A DNA stretch of 13,464 bases from CAYPGJ01 sp964638515 (GTDB lineage: Bacteria; Planctomycetota; Phycisphaerae; Phycisphaerales; UBA1924). The DNA lies in assembly GCA_964638515.1 (NCBI GenBank), contig CAZWZL010000053.1, positions 1 to 13,464 of the forward strand. Direction: 5' to 3'. Below are positions 6,743-13,464 of this stretch, piece by piece; position 1 is the stretch's first letter, and each line of letters begins with the position of its first letter. The position numbers and the translations under genes were made by a program. Below the pieces are notes generated by a model, which ran no database searches, was not told the DNA's origin, and worked only from the letters and a program-made list of their open reading frames with translations.

Positions 6743-8314
6743 TCAGCCTTGGGGGTTCAGCTGGCGGTCGAGCCAATCCGGAACCTGCGCCACGCCCACA
6801 CGCTCCTGCTGGAGCGAGTCTCGATGGCGGACGGTGACGGTCTGGTCGTTCAGGGTTTCAGAGTCGATGGTGAAGCAGAAGGGGCAGCCGGCCTCGTCCA
6901 TGCGGGCGTAGCGCTTGCCGATGGACTGCTTGGGGTCGGTCTCGATGAGCCCGGTGCGCCCGAACCGGCGGACGAGGTCCGCGTGCAGGCGGGATGCGAT
7001 CTCGGGCATGCCGTCCTTATTGACGAGCGGGAACACCGCGGCCTTGATGGGCGCGATGCGCGGGTGAAACTTGAGGTACTCGGGCGAGGGCCGGGATTCG
7101 TCCTTGGTGTAGGCCTCGCAGAGGAGCGCGAGCACGCCTCGATCGAGCCCGGCGGAGGGCTCGATGACGTGCGGCAGATACCGCTCGCCCTTCTTCGAGC
7201 CGTTGGGGAGGGTTTCCCCGCGATCGGTGTCGAAGTAGTCGAGCTTGACCTTGGAATGCTCCTGATGCTGCTGCAGGTCGAAGCAGCCGCGATACGCCAC
7301 GCCCTCGAGCTCGCCGAAGCCGGGATGCGTGAAGGGAAAGCGGTACTCGATGTCGGACGTGGCCTTGGAATAGTGCGCGAGTTCGTCGGGGTCGTGCTCG
7401 CGCAGGACGAGGTTGTCGCCGGCGAGGCCGATGGATCGCCACCACTCCATGCGCCAGTCGCGCCAGAAGGCGTACCACTGCATGGCCTCGGACTCGTGGC
7501 AGAAGAACTCGATCTCCATCTGCTCGAACTCGCGCGAGCGGAAGGTGAAGTTGCGGGGCGTGACCTCGTTGCGGAACGCCGTGCCGGTTTGCGCGATGCC
7601 GAAGGGCACGCGGACGCGGGTGGAGTCCACCACGTTCTTGAAGTTGATGAAGATGCCCTGCGCGGTCTCGGGGCGGAGGTAGGCCTTGTTGGCCTCGTCG
7701 CGGATGGCGCCGGGCACGGTGTCGAACATCAGCCCGACCAGGCGCGGCTCGGTGAGCGAGCCGGGCTTCTCCGCATCCGGCGCGATGACGCGCGCCCAGC
7801 GATCCTTCGGAACGGACGAGAGGGCCACGGCTCGCACCTCACCGAACGTCTTCTCGGCCTTCTTGCGTTGCTTGGCCTCGCTGGGAGTGTCCTCCACGAA
7901 CGCGAAGGAAGGCTTGTCGGTGGGCTCGTCGGAGGCGGGCACGAACACCTGCACGTGGTCGTACCGGTAGCGGCCCTTGGTGTCCTTGCAGTCCACCATC
8001 GGATCGTTGAAGCCCGCGACGTGGCCCGAGGCCACCCACACCTTCGGGTTCTGGATGATCCGCGTGTCCACCGGCACGATGGAGACGCCGTCACCGGTCG
8101 GGCCCTGGCGCCCCCAGCAGGGCATCATCACCACGTCCGTCCACCAGGCGTCGCGCAGGTTCTTCTTGAGCTGGGCGCCGAGGGGGCCGTAATCCCAGAA
8201 TCCGTTGATGCCGCCGTAGATCTCGGAGGACTGGTAGATGAAGCCCCGGCGCTTGCAGAGCGACATGATGTCGTCCATGGACTTGCGGGGCGTGTTCGTC
8301 GTCAGATCGCTCAT
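6743..8314 (-). CDS. glyS: glycyl-tRNA synthetase, alpha2 (archaeal/eukaryotic-like) type
   Basis: Cytoplasmic class II enzyme charging tRNA-Gly. It has 523 residues in one chain, so it is the homodimeric form rather than the alpha2beta2 glyQ/glyS form. Motif 1 lies around GFWDYGPLGAQLKKNL (38-53), the ETAQGIF glycine/ATP-site motif at 216-222, motif 2 as FRNEVTPRNFTFRSREFEQM (247-266), and motif 3 as PSAGLDRGVLALL (386-398). The anticodon-binding domain begins at about 418 (RIAPIKAAVFPL). All class II signatures are intact. The start is ATG 8314, where the homology begins (KSMDDIMSLCKRRGFIYQSS at 11-30); no Shine-Dalgarno is visible before it. The frame remains open far upstream, but that part is antisense to tRNA-Arg and the S9 peptidase. 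The leader is short and shows no T-box-like structure. Confidence 0.97.
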   Translation of the reverse strand: MSDLTTNTPRKSMDDIMSLCKRRGFIYQSSEIYGGINGFWDYGPLGAQLKKNLRDAWWTDVVMMPCWGRQGPTGDGVSIVPVDTRIIQNPKVWVASGHVAGFNDPMVDCKDTKGRYRYDHVQVFVPASDEPTDKPSFAFVEDTPSEAKQRKKAEKTFGEVRAVALSSVPKDRWARVIAPDAEKPGSLTEPRLVGLMFDTVPGAIRDEANKAYLRPETAQGIFINFKNVVDSTRVRVPFGIAQTGTAFRNEVTPRNFTFRSREFEQMEIEFFCHESEAMQWYAFWRDWRMEWWRSIGLAGDNLVLREHDPDELAHYSKATSDIEYRFPFTHPGFGELEGVAYRGCFDLQQHQEHSKVKLDYFDTDRGETLPNGSKKGERYLPHVIEPSAGLDRGVLALLCEAYTKDESRPSPEYLKFHPRIAPIKAAVFPLVNKDGMPEIASRLHADLVRRFGRTGLIETDPKQSIGKRYARMDEAGCPFCFTIDSETLNDQTVTVRHRDSLQQERVGVAQVPDWLDRQLNPQG

Positions 8315-8377
8315 GGGAGGGCTCGGCTCAGGAAACCGCGTCGGGCTCGACGAGCGGGAATCGCTCGAAGGGCGGCC

Positions 8378-8419
8378 ACTATAGAGGGGCGAGGCCGCGG
8401 GGCGGGAGGGCTGTAGAAT
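8378..8419. promoter_or_regulatory. possible divergent -10 elements for glyS and tRNA-Arg
   Basis: Leftward, TATAGT at 8383-8378 lies 63 bases before the glyS start. Rightward, TAGAAT at 8414-8419 ends eight bases before the tRNA-Arg. Neither has a recognisable -35 hexamer at the usual spacing, so both are weak candidates found by eye. Confidence 0.2.
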
Positions 8420-8427
8420 CCGGACAG

Positions 8428-8500
8428 GCGCCCGTAGCTCAACGGATAGAGCATCGGTCTTCGGAACCGAGGGTTGGGGGTTCGAATCCCTCCGGGCGCG
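8428..8500 (+). tRNA. tRNA-Arg, anticodon UCG
   Basis: A complete 73-base cloverleaf. The acceptor stem GCGCCCG (8428-8434) pairs with CGGGCGC (8493-8499), with discriminator G at 8500. The D stem is GCTC/GAGC. The anticodon stem TCGGT/ACCGA encloses loop CTTCGGA, giving anticodon UCG for CGA/CGG codons. The T arm is GGGGG-TTCGAAT-CCCTC with one G-U pair. CCA is not encoded. It is divergent from glyS and lies 132 bases upstream of the S9 peptidase start. The acceptor stem matches that of bacterial tRNA-Arg (CGN readers) as I recall it. Confidence 0.96.
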
Positions 8501-8620
8501 TTGAACGGGGAAGCCGATCGGCCGTTGATCGACGCGGCGGGGGCTCGGGCTTGCGCGATCTGCCGGATTCCCTGCGACCGGCGGGCGGGGCTGCCTGTAC
8601 GATCGACGCGATCCAAAGCA

Positions 8621-8626
8621 AAGGAG
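8621..8626 (+). promoter_or_regulatory. ribosome binding site of the S9 peptidase
   Basis: AAGGAG ends six bases before ATG 8633. It decides this start over an upstream in-frame one at 8474 that lies inside the tRNA-Arg gene. Confidence 0.8.
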
Positions 8627-8632
8627 ACGGCG

Positions 8633-11089
8633 ATGATTCGGACGAGAGATCAAGGCGTGCGCTTTCGGGGCGGTCTGAGCGCGGTGCTGGCGGGCGTCTT
8701 GATGGTGGGGGGGCTCGCGCAGTCCGTCCTCGCGCAGGAGGCGTACCGGCAGCCGCCCGCCGATGTGGTCAAGATCCTCGAAGCCCCCTCTCTGCCGGGC
8801 GTGAGTCTCAGCCCGGATCGCGCCGTCATGGTGCTGATGGAGCGCGAGACACTCCCGCCGATCGCCGACATGGCCGCGCCCATGCTGCGGCTCGCGGGCT
8901 ACCGCGTGAACCCCGACACCAACGCGCCGCACGGCCCGCGCACGGTGGTCGGGCTCACGCTCAAGCAGGTGAGCGGCGGACGAGAGACGAAGGTCCAGCT
9001 TCCCGCGGACGCCAACATCGGCGGCGTCCGATGGTCTCCCGACAGCAAGCGGTTCGCCTTCACCATCACGAAGGAAAACGGCGTCGAGGTGTGGGTCTGC
9101 GATGCTTCGTCGGGCAAGGCTCGGTCGCTCTCCGGCGCGACGCTCAACGCGCTCGGCTCGGACACCGTGCAGTGGATGCCCGACTCCAAGACGCTGCTCT
9201 GCCAGTTCGTCCCCGCCGGGCGCGGATCCGCGCCCGTGGCGCCGCGCGTGCCCAAGGGCCCGGTGGTGCAGGAGACCAGCGGCAAGGTCGCGCCCGTGCG
9301 CACGTACCAGGACCTGCTCGCCAACCCGCACGATGAGGCTCTGTTCGATCACTACTTCGTGTCGCAGCTGGCGTTCCTGGACGCCGACACGGGCAAGCGC
9401 ACCGACCTCGGCGCCCCCGGCGTGTACTCCTCCGTCAATCCCTCGCCCAGCGGCGAGTTCCTGCTCGTGGAGCGCGTCGAGCGCCCGTACTCCTACATCG
9501 TCCCCGCGTACCTCTTCGGCACGACGAGCGAGGTGTGGGACCGCGCCGGCAAGAACCTCGCCACCGTCTGGAAGCACGGCCTGCTCGAGGAGATCCCGAT
9601 CGAGGGCGTGCCGACCGGACGTCGGTCCATCCAGTGGTCGAGCACCGAAGCGGCGAGGCTGTTCTGGGCCGAGGCGCTCGACGGCGGCGATCCGAAGACC
9701 AAGGTCCCGCACCGCGACAAGCTGATGACGCTGGGCGCGCCGTTCACCGGCGAGCCGAAGGAAGTGCTCAAGACCGAGCATCGTTTCAGCGGTCTGACGT
9801 GGATCGACGCGCCCGATCTCGCTTTGGTCACCGAGTATGACCGCGACAAGCGCTGGGTCCGCTCGTGGATGGTGAAGCCGATCGCGGGCGGCGAGCCTCG
9901 CTTGGTGTGGGATCGCTCGATCCGTGATCGCTACAAGGACCCGGGTCGCCCGCTCACGACGCTCAACGCGTTCGGGCGGTCGGTGGTGCGCGTGGAAGGT
10001 GGCTGGGCGTATCTGAGCGGCTCCGGCGCCTCGCCCGAGGGCGATCGGCCCTTTCTGGACCGCATGGATCTCGAATCGCTCGCGGTCGAGCGCCTGTGGC
10101 GCTGCGAGGGCGAGACCTACGAGAGCATCGTCGACGTGCTCGAAGCCGCGGGCCCGCGATTCATGACATCGTACGAGACCCGCAACGACCCGCCGAACTA
10201 CTTCATGCGCGACCTCGCGAGCAACGCGCGGAACCAGATCACCAACTTCCCCGACCCCGCACCTCAACTCCGCGGCATCACCAAGGAACTCGTCAAGTAC
10301 CAGCGCGCCGACGGGGTGGAGCTCTCCGCCACGCTGTACCTGCCCGCCGGCTACGACAAGACGAGCGACGGCCCGCTGCCGCTGGTCGTCTGGGCCTACC
10401 CGATGGAGTACAACGACCCGGCCACGGCCGGCCAGGTCTCCGGCTCGCCCTACCGATTCACACGCATCGGCGGCACGTCCCACCTGTTCTATCTCACGCA
10501 GGGCTACGCGATCATGGACGACGCGGCCATGCCCGTCGTCGGCGAGCCCGAGACGATGAACGACACGTTCGTCGAGCAGATTGTCGGCGCCGCGAAGGCC
10601 GCGATCGACAAGGCCGCGGAAATGGGCGTGGGCGACCCGGATCGCGTCGGTGTCGGCGGCCACTCCTACGGCGCCTTCATGACGGCCAACCTGCTCGCGC
10701 ACTGCGACCTGTTCCGTGCGGGCGTGGCCCGCTCGGGCGCCTACAACCGCACGCTCACCCCGTTCGGATTCCAGAGCGAGCGTCGCACCTTCTGGGAAGC
10801 CACCCAGATCTACATGAACCTCTCCCCCTTCACGCACGCCAACAAGATCAACGAGCCGCTGCTCCTCATTCACGGCGAGGTGGACAACAACTCCGGCACG
10901 TTCCCCATTCAGTCCGAGCGGCTCTACGCCGCGGTGAAGGGCCACGGCGGCACCACGCGCCTCGTCATGCTCCCCCACGAATCCCACGGGTATCGCGCCA
11001 AGGAGTCGGTCATGCACACCCTCGCCGAGATGATCGACTGGTTCGATCTCCACGTGAAGCACAAGGGCTCACCCGGCGCGGCGAACTGA
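8633..11089 (+). CDS. secreted S9 family serine peptidase, glutamyl-endopeptidase-like (S9D)
   Basis: Prolyl-oligopeptidase-superfamily serine peptidase of 818 residues. A Sec signal peptide covers 1-34 (hydrophobic core about 15-30, cleavage after VLA at 32-34), so it acts outside the cytoplasm or in the periplasm. A beta-propeller-like region with WSPDSK-type repeats (about 134-139 and 181-186) spans roughly 50-540. The alpha/beta-hydrolase domain follows from about 550. The catalytic triad is Ser678 in GGHSYGAF, Asp751 in HGEVDNNSG and His785 in PHESHGY. The stretch RSGAYNRTLTPFGFQ (700-714) and the DNNSGT and PHESHGY contexts closely resemble plant chloroplast glutamyl endopeptidase, which cleaves after Glu; that specificity is inferred. 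It is a single gene with its own Shine-Dalgarno and intrinsic terminator, and may be read through from the tRNA-Arg upstream. A nutritional or protein-turnover role is likely. Confidence 0.93.
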   Translation: MIRTRDQGVRFRGGLSAVLAGVLMVGGLAQSVLAQEAYRQPPADVVKILEAPSLPGVSLSPDRAVMVLMERETLPPIADMAAPMLRLAGYRVNPDTNAPHGPRTVVGLTLKQVSGGRETKVQLPADANIGGVRWSPDSKRFAFTITKENGVEVWVCDASSGKARSLSGATLNALGSDTVQWMPDSKTLLCQFVPAGRGSAPVAPRVPKGPVVQETSGKVAPVRTYQDLLANPHDEALFDHYFVSQLAFLDADTGKRTDLGAPGVYSSVNPSPSGEFLLVERVERPYSYIVPAYLFGTTSEVWDRAGKNLATVWKHGLLEEIPIEGVPTGRRSIQWSSTEAARLFWAEALDGGDPKTKVPHRDKLMTLGAPFTGEPKEVLKTEHRFSGLTWIDAPDLALVTEYDRDKRWVRSWMVKPIAGGEPRLVWDRSIRDRYKDPGRPLTTLNAFGRSVVRVEGGWAYLSGSGASPEGDRPFLDRMDLESLAVERLWRCEGETYESIVDVLEAAGPRFMTSYETRNDPPNYFMRDLASNARNQITNFPDPAPQLRGITKELVKYQRADGVELSATLYLPAGYDKTSDGPLPLVVWAYPMEYNDPATAGQVSGSPYRFTRIGGTSHLFYLTQGYAIMDDAAMPVVGEPETMNDTFVEQIVGAAKAAIDKAAEMGVGDPDRVGVGGHSYGAFMTANLLAHCDLFRAGVARSGAYNRTLTPFGFQSERRTFWEATQIYMNLSPFTHANKINEPLLLIHGEVDNNSGTFPIQSERLYAAVKGHGGTTRLVMLPHESHGYRAKESVMHTLAEMIDWFDLHVKHKGSPGAAN

Positions 11090-11126
11090 GAAACACGCGA
11101 TTCGGCTCAATGGCACGCTTCTACAC

Positions 11127-11151
11127 CGCCCATCTCACGATGGGCGTTTTT
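11127..11151 (+). terminator. intrinsic terminator after the S9 peptidase
   Basis: CGCCCATC (11127-11134) pairs perfectly with GATGGGCG (11139-11146) around a TCAC loop and is followed directly by TTTTT at 11147-11151. This is the clearest terminator in the window, 37 bases past the peptidase stop. In the opposite direction the hairpin has no T-run, so it would serve the convergent SDR gene poorly. Confidence 0.9.
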
Positions 11152-11174
11152 CTGCGCGCGAGCCTTGCGGATTC

Positions 11175-11969
11175 TTACGGATACTCCTGCCGCGTCGGCC
11201 GGATCACGATGTCGTTCACGTGCACGTGCGCCGGCTGGCTCACGATGAACGTCACGGCCCGCGCCACGTCGTCCGGCTCCAGCACCGGCCCGATCTTTTC
11301 CATGAACTGCCCGAACGTCTCCGGGTCGTACCCGGCCACATCCTGAAACTCCGACTTCACCACGCCCGGATGGATCGCCGTGACCCGGATGCCCTTGGGC
11401 CCCAACTCGCGTCGCGCGGCCTCCGCGATCGCCGTCGCCGCGAATTTCGTCGATCCGTACATGGACGAGAACGGCGAGATGTGCTTGCCCACGTTCGACG
11501 AGATCACCACCACGTCCCGCGCGCTCCCCGGCCAGTCGTACGGCGCCAGGTCCTCGCGCTTCTGCATCGCCGCGAGCATCCGCTCCGTCCCCGCGCGCAG
11601 CAGCCTCGCGGCGGCCAGCAGATTCACCCGCACCACCTCTTCCCACTCCGCGTCGTTCGACGTCAGCGGCGAGCCCCGCAGCCCTCGCCCCGCGTTCACG
11701 ATCAGCATGTCCGGCTCGCGACCGAAGTGCTTCTCGCTCGCGTCGAGCATGGCCTTGATCACGTCGCCGTCGCACGCGTCCCCCGGGACGCACTCGGCCC
11801 TGCCCCCCGCCTCGACGCACGCCTTGCGGGTTTCCTCGAGCCGGTCCGCCCGGCGCGCGTTGAGGATCAGCGCAGCGCCCTCGGAGGCCAGATGCTCCGC
11901 GATGGCGCGCCCGATCCCCGCGGACGCCCCCGAAACCACGCCCACGCGCCTGCGCAACGTCTCGCTCAT
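11175..11969 (-). CDS. classical short-chain dehydrogenase/reductase, NADP(H)-type
   Basis: Cytoplasmic NAD(P)-dependent oxidoreductase of unknown substrate, 264 residues (family about 250). The Rossmann nucleotide loop is SGASAGIG at 13-20, NARR at 37-40 supplies the basic residues typical of NADP(H) binding, and NAG is at 92-94. The catalytic Ser is at 157 or 158 in VISSN, with Tyr171 and Lys175 in YGSTK; the tetrad Asn is probably in VNLL (115-118). The C terminus (HVNDIVIRPTRQ, 250-261) resembles the YdfG/serine 3-dehydrogenase branch, which oxidises small beta-hydroxy acids; that is only suggestive. It starts 33 bases after nusG in the same direction and so is probably cotranscribed with it, in the place usually held by rplK. 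The start ATG 11969 fits the family's N terminus. Confidence 0.92.
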   Translation of the reverse strand: MSETLRRRVGVVSGASAGIGRAIAEHLASEGAALILNARRADRLEETRKACVEAGGRAECVPGDACDGDVIKAMLDASEKHFGREPDMLIVNAGRGLRGSPLTSNDAEWEEVVRVNLLAAARLLRAGTERMLAAMQKREDLAPYDWPGSARDVVVISSNVGKHISPFSSMYGSTKFAATAIAEAARRELGPKGIRVTAIHPGVVKSEFQDVAGYDPETFGQFMEKIGPVLEPDDVARAVTFIVSQPAHVHVNDIVIRPTRQEYP

Positions 11970-12002
11970 CAGCCTGCGTCCTCCGGCGAGCCCGCCCGGC
12001 GC

Positions 12003-12644
12003 TTACTCGCTGTCGGGCTTGGCGACCTGCCATTCCTCGAGGTCGATCGGCGCCTGGCGCCCGAAGATGGTCACCAGCACGCGCACGGCGCCCTTCTCCG
12101 GGAACACCTCGTCGATCGTCCCCTCGTACCCCTGGAACGGGCCTTCCTTGATGACGACGTGGTCGCCCTTGTTCCACACCAGCTTGATCGACGGAAGCTC
12201 CTCGGGCTTGCGAGAGTCCAGGAGCATTTTCTCGATCTCGTGCAGCTGCATCGGCGTGGGCCGCCCCGTGGCGCCGACGAAGTCCCCCACGCCCGTGGTC
12301 TCCTTGATGAGGAAGAACACGTCCTGCGGGATGCGCCCGTCGTCCTCGAGCTTCATCTCCACGAAGATGTAGCCGGGGTAGAGCTTGGTCTCGGTGATCC
12401 GCTGCTTGCCGCCCTTGAGCGTGCGCGTCTTCTCCGTGGGCACGAGGATGCGCCCGATGAGGTGCGTCATCCCCTCGATCTGCACCTTGCGCAGCAGCGT
12501 GTCCCGGACGTAGTTCTCCTTGTTGGAGGCCACCCGGAGCACGAACCAGTTCATCCCCGGGCGAACCGTCGGTTCGCCCTCGCCGATGATGTCCGTTCGC
12601 TCGTTGAGCCGTCCGTCCAGGATTTGTGTCGCTTCGTCCGCCAT
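12003..12644 (-). CDS. nusG: transcription antitermination/elongation factor NusG
   Basis: NusG binds the RNA polymerase clamp and links it to Rho or ribosomal protein S10. The product has 213 residues. The NGN domain runs from about 32 (NWFVLRVASNKE) to about 145 and includes the hallmark YPGYIFVEM (89-97). The KOW domain is at about 158-210 (KGDHVVIKEGPFQGYEGTI at 159-177, with VTIFGRQAPIDL at 191-202). Relative to E. coli NusG (181 residues) it carries about 30 extra N-terminal residues, acidic and probably disordered. The start ATG 12644 has AAGGAA about seven bases upstream, which supports the longer form. It follows secE by 35 bases on the same strand, the usual order, but the next gene is an SDR rather than rplK. 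Confidence 0.97.
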   Translation of the reverse strand: MADEATQILDGRLNERTDIIGEGEPTVRPGMNWFVLRVASNKENYVRDTLLRKVQIEGMTHLIGRILVPTEKTRTLKGGKQRITETKLYPGYIFVEMKLEDDGRIPQDVFFLIKETTGVGDFVGATGRPTPMQLHEIEKMLLDSRKPEELPSIKLVWNKGDHVVIKEGPFQGYEGTIDEVFPEKGAVRVLVTIFGRQAPIDLEEWQVAKPDSE

Positions 12645-12679
12645 GGGGCATTCCTTGTCGCGGGTGTGCATGTCCCGGC

Positions 12680-13342
12680 TCAGGCGTCGAGCACGCCCAC
12701 CCACCGGAAGAAGGTCGAAAAGAGGTTGTCCACCAGGAACAGCGTCAGCGCGATCCCGAACGAGACGCCGATCACCACCCACGTCGAGCCGATGATCTCG
12801 CGCCGCGTCGACCAGTTCACCTTCCGCATCTCGTTGTCCACCGCGATGAAGAACTCGTTGGTCCTGCCGCGGATCGCCACGAGCCAATACACGAAGATCG
12901 CGGAGAGCACGATGATCACGGCCGCGCCCGTCGCCTGCAGGTAGATCACCGGGAAGTCCGGCATCCCGCGCCGCTCGGAGACGTTGGCCGCGAACGCGCC
13001 GCCCGACTCGGCCACGCGGAGGATTGTCGAGGGCGTCATCTTCTCGCCCATGACGATCGACGAGATCCGAACCTCGTTGCCCGAGGGCTGCACCGCGGAC
13101 AGCGTGGCTGTGCCGATGGGCGTCGTGCCGTTGACGTCGCCGTAGAGGGTCAGGGCCTGGCCCGAGGCCGGGGCGCCTTCCGTGGCGGAAACGCGGAGCG
13201 CCCACGTCGACTGCGGGACGGGGTACGCCGCGATCTGCTGGTAGAGCCAGAGCGCGCCGGAGAGCGCGAGGGCGCCCATCCCCACCGCGGTGAGGACGCG
13301 GGTCCAGTATCCCTGTCCGGGCTTGTACACGCCGAGCGACAT
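12680..13342 (-). CDS. secE: preprotein translocase subunit SecE, enlarged
   Basis: SecE clamps SecY in the Sec translocon. The C-terminal 60 residues are the conserved core: an amphipathic helix FFIAVDNEMRKVNWSTRREI (164-183) then a membrane helix at about 185-211. Ahead of this are two more predicted membrane helices (about 14-34 and 132-155). They are separated by about 95 soluble, strand-rich residues (about 38-130) that should face outside the cytoplasm, given the standard topology of the core. Total length is 220; E. coli SecE is 127 with three helices and only a short loop between the first two. ATG 13342 was chosen, with a weak GGGA upstream; a TTG one codon earlier is the only close alternative. 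It lies between tRNA-Trp and nusG, which confirms the assignment of this divergent protein. Confidence 0.92.
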   Translation of the reverse strand: MSLGVYKPGQGYWTRVLTAVGMGALALSGALWLYQQIAAYPVPQSTWALRVSATEGAPASGQALTLYGDVNGTTPIGTATLSAVQPSGNEVRISSIVMGEKMTPSTILRVAESGGAFAANVSERRGMPDFPVIYLQATGAAVIIVLSAIFVYWLVAIRGRTNEFFIAVDNEMRKVNWSTRREIIGSTWVVIGVSFGIALTLFLVDNLFSTFFRWVGVLDA

Positions 13343-13409
13343 CAAATGTTCCCGTTCTGTCCCGCCGTCGAGATGGGCGAAGGACGCTGAAAGACCCTGC
13401 TCTGGTGAA

Positions 13410-13464
<55 letters not shown>

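Noticed and set aside
6716..8416. 566-residue frame on the plus strand
   Set aside because: Antisense of glyS with no recognisable domain; composition is that of a complementary-strand shadow.
8315..8427. T-box or other riboswitch before glyS
   Set aside because: The leader is short and has no specifier loop, T-box sequence or antiterminator/terminator pair.
8428..8500. tRNA-Arg as an integration site for a mobile element
   Set aside because: No repeat of the tRNA 3' end and no integrase are visible; the flanking genes look native in composition.
8474..8632. Longer start for the S9 peptidase
   Set aside because: It begins inside the tRNA-Arg gene and would bury the signal peptide; AAGGAG before ATG 8633 marks the true start.
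8315..11062. The glyS reading frame stays open for another 2.7 kb upstream, giving an apparent 1439-residue protein
   Set aside because: This part is antisense to tRNA-Arg and to the S9 peptidase, whose motifs and start are clear. It is low-complexity and Arg/Gly/Val/His-rich, as expected for the mirror frame of a GC-rich gene.
11220..12944. 574-residue frame on the plus strand, and a 514-residue minus-strand frame at 11107-12651
   Set aside because: Both are shadows of the SDR and nusG genes, which carry full family motifs in their own frames.

Overview
The window is very GC-rich, with G or C at most codon third positions. It reads as chromosome from a free-living bacterium with a core-gene repertoire. 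The LexA DNA-binding region, the alpha2-type glycyl-tRNA synthetase, an S9D glutamyl-endopeptidase-like enzyme and an enlarged SecE together suggest a planctomycete, probably of the Phycisphaerae. That placement is inference from remembered family resemblance, not a search. I see no mobile element, CRISPR array, prophage or defence system, and nearly all of the window is housekeeping or ordinary accessory genes.

Layout, left to right. The 5' part of atpD (F-type ATPase beta) runs leftward off the window edge and is divergent from dprA. After dprA comes about 600 bases without a recognisable family. This stretch holds several dyads and one unassigned reading frame with coding-like composition that runs into lexA in another frame. 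lexA follows and ends at a hairpin shared with a convergent leftward pair: a four-segment membrane protein and a predicted Zn-dependent lipoprotein protease whose start overlaps the membrane gene's stop (ATGA). Upstream of that pair, also leftward, lies a PAS-like/LuxR-type regulator, separated from it by two hairpins. Next are glyS (leftward) and, divergent from it, tRNA-Arg(UCG) and a secreted S9 peptidase that ends in a clear intrinsic terminator. The right end is a leftward block: tRNA-Trp (partial), secE, nusG and a classical short-chain dehydrogenase.

How the genes work together. tRNA-Trp-secE-nusG is the ancient transcription/translocation cluster, but the ribosomal protein genes rplKAJL that normally follow nusG are absent and an SDR gene sits there instead. 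atpD starts its own transcript, so the ATP synthase operon must be split or reordered. dprA and lexA are neighbours with DNA-recombination and SOS roles, but nothing in the sequence ties them into one system. The most useful leads are the unexplained reading frame and dyads upstream of lexA, the roughly 100-residue extracytoplasmic insert in SecE, and the two rearranged operons.
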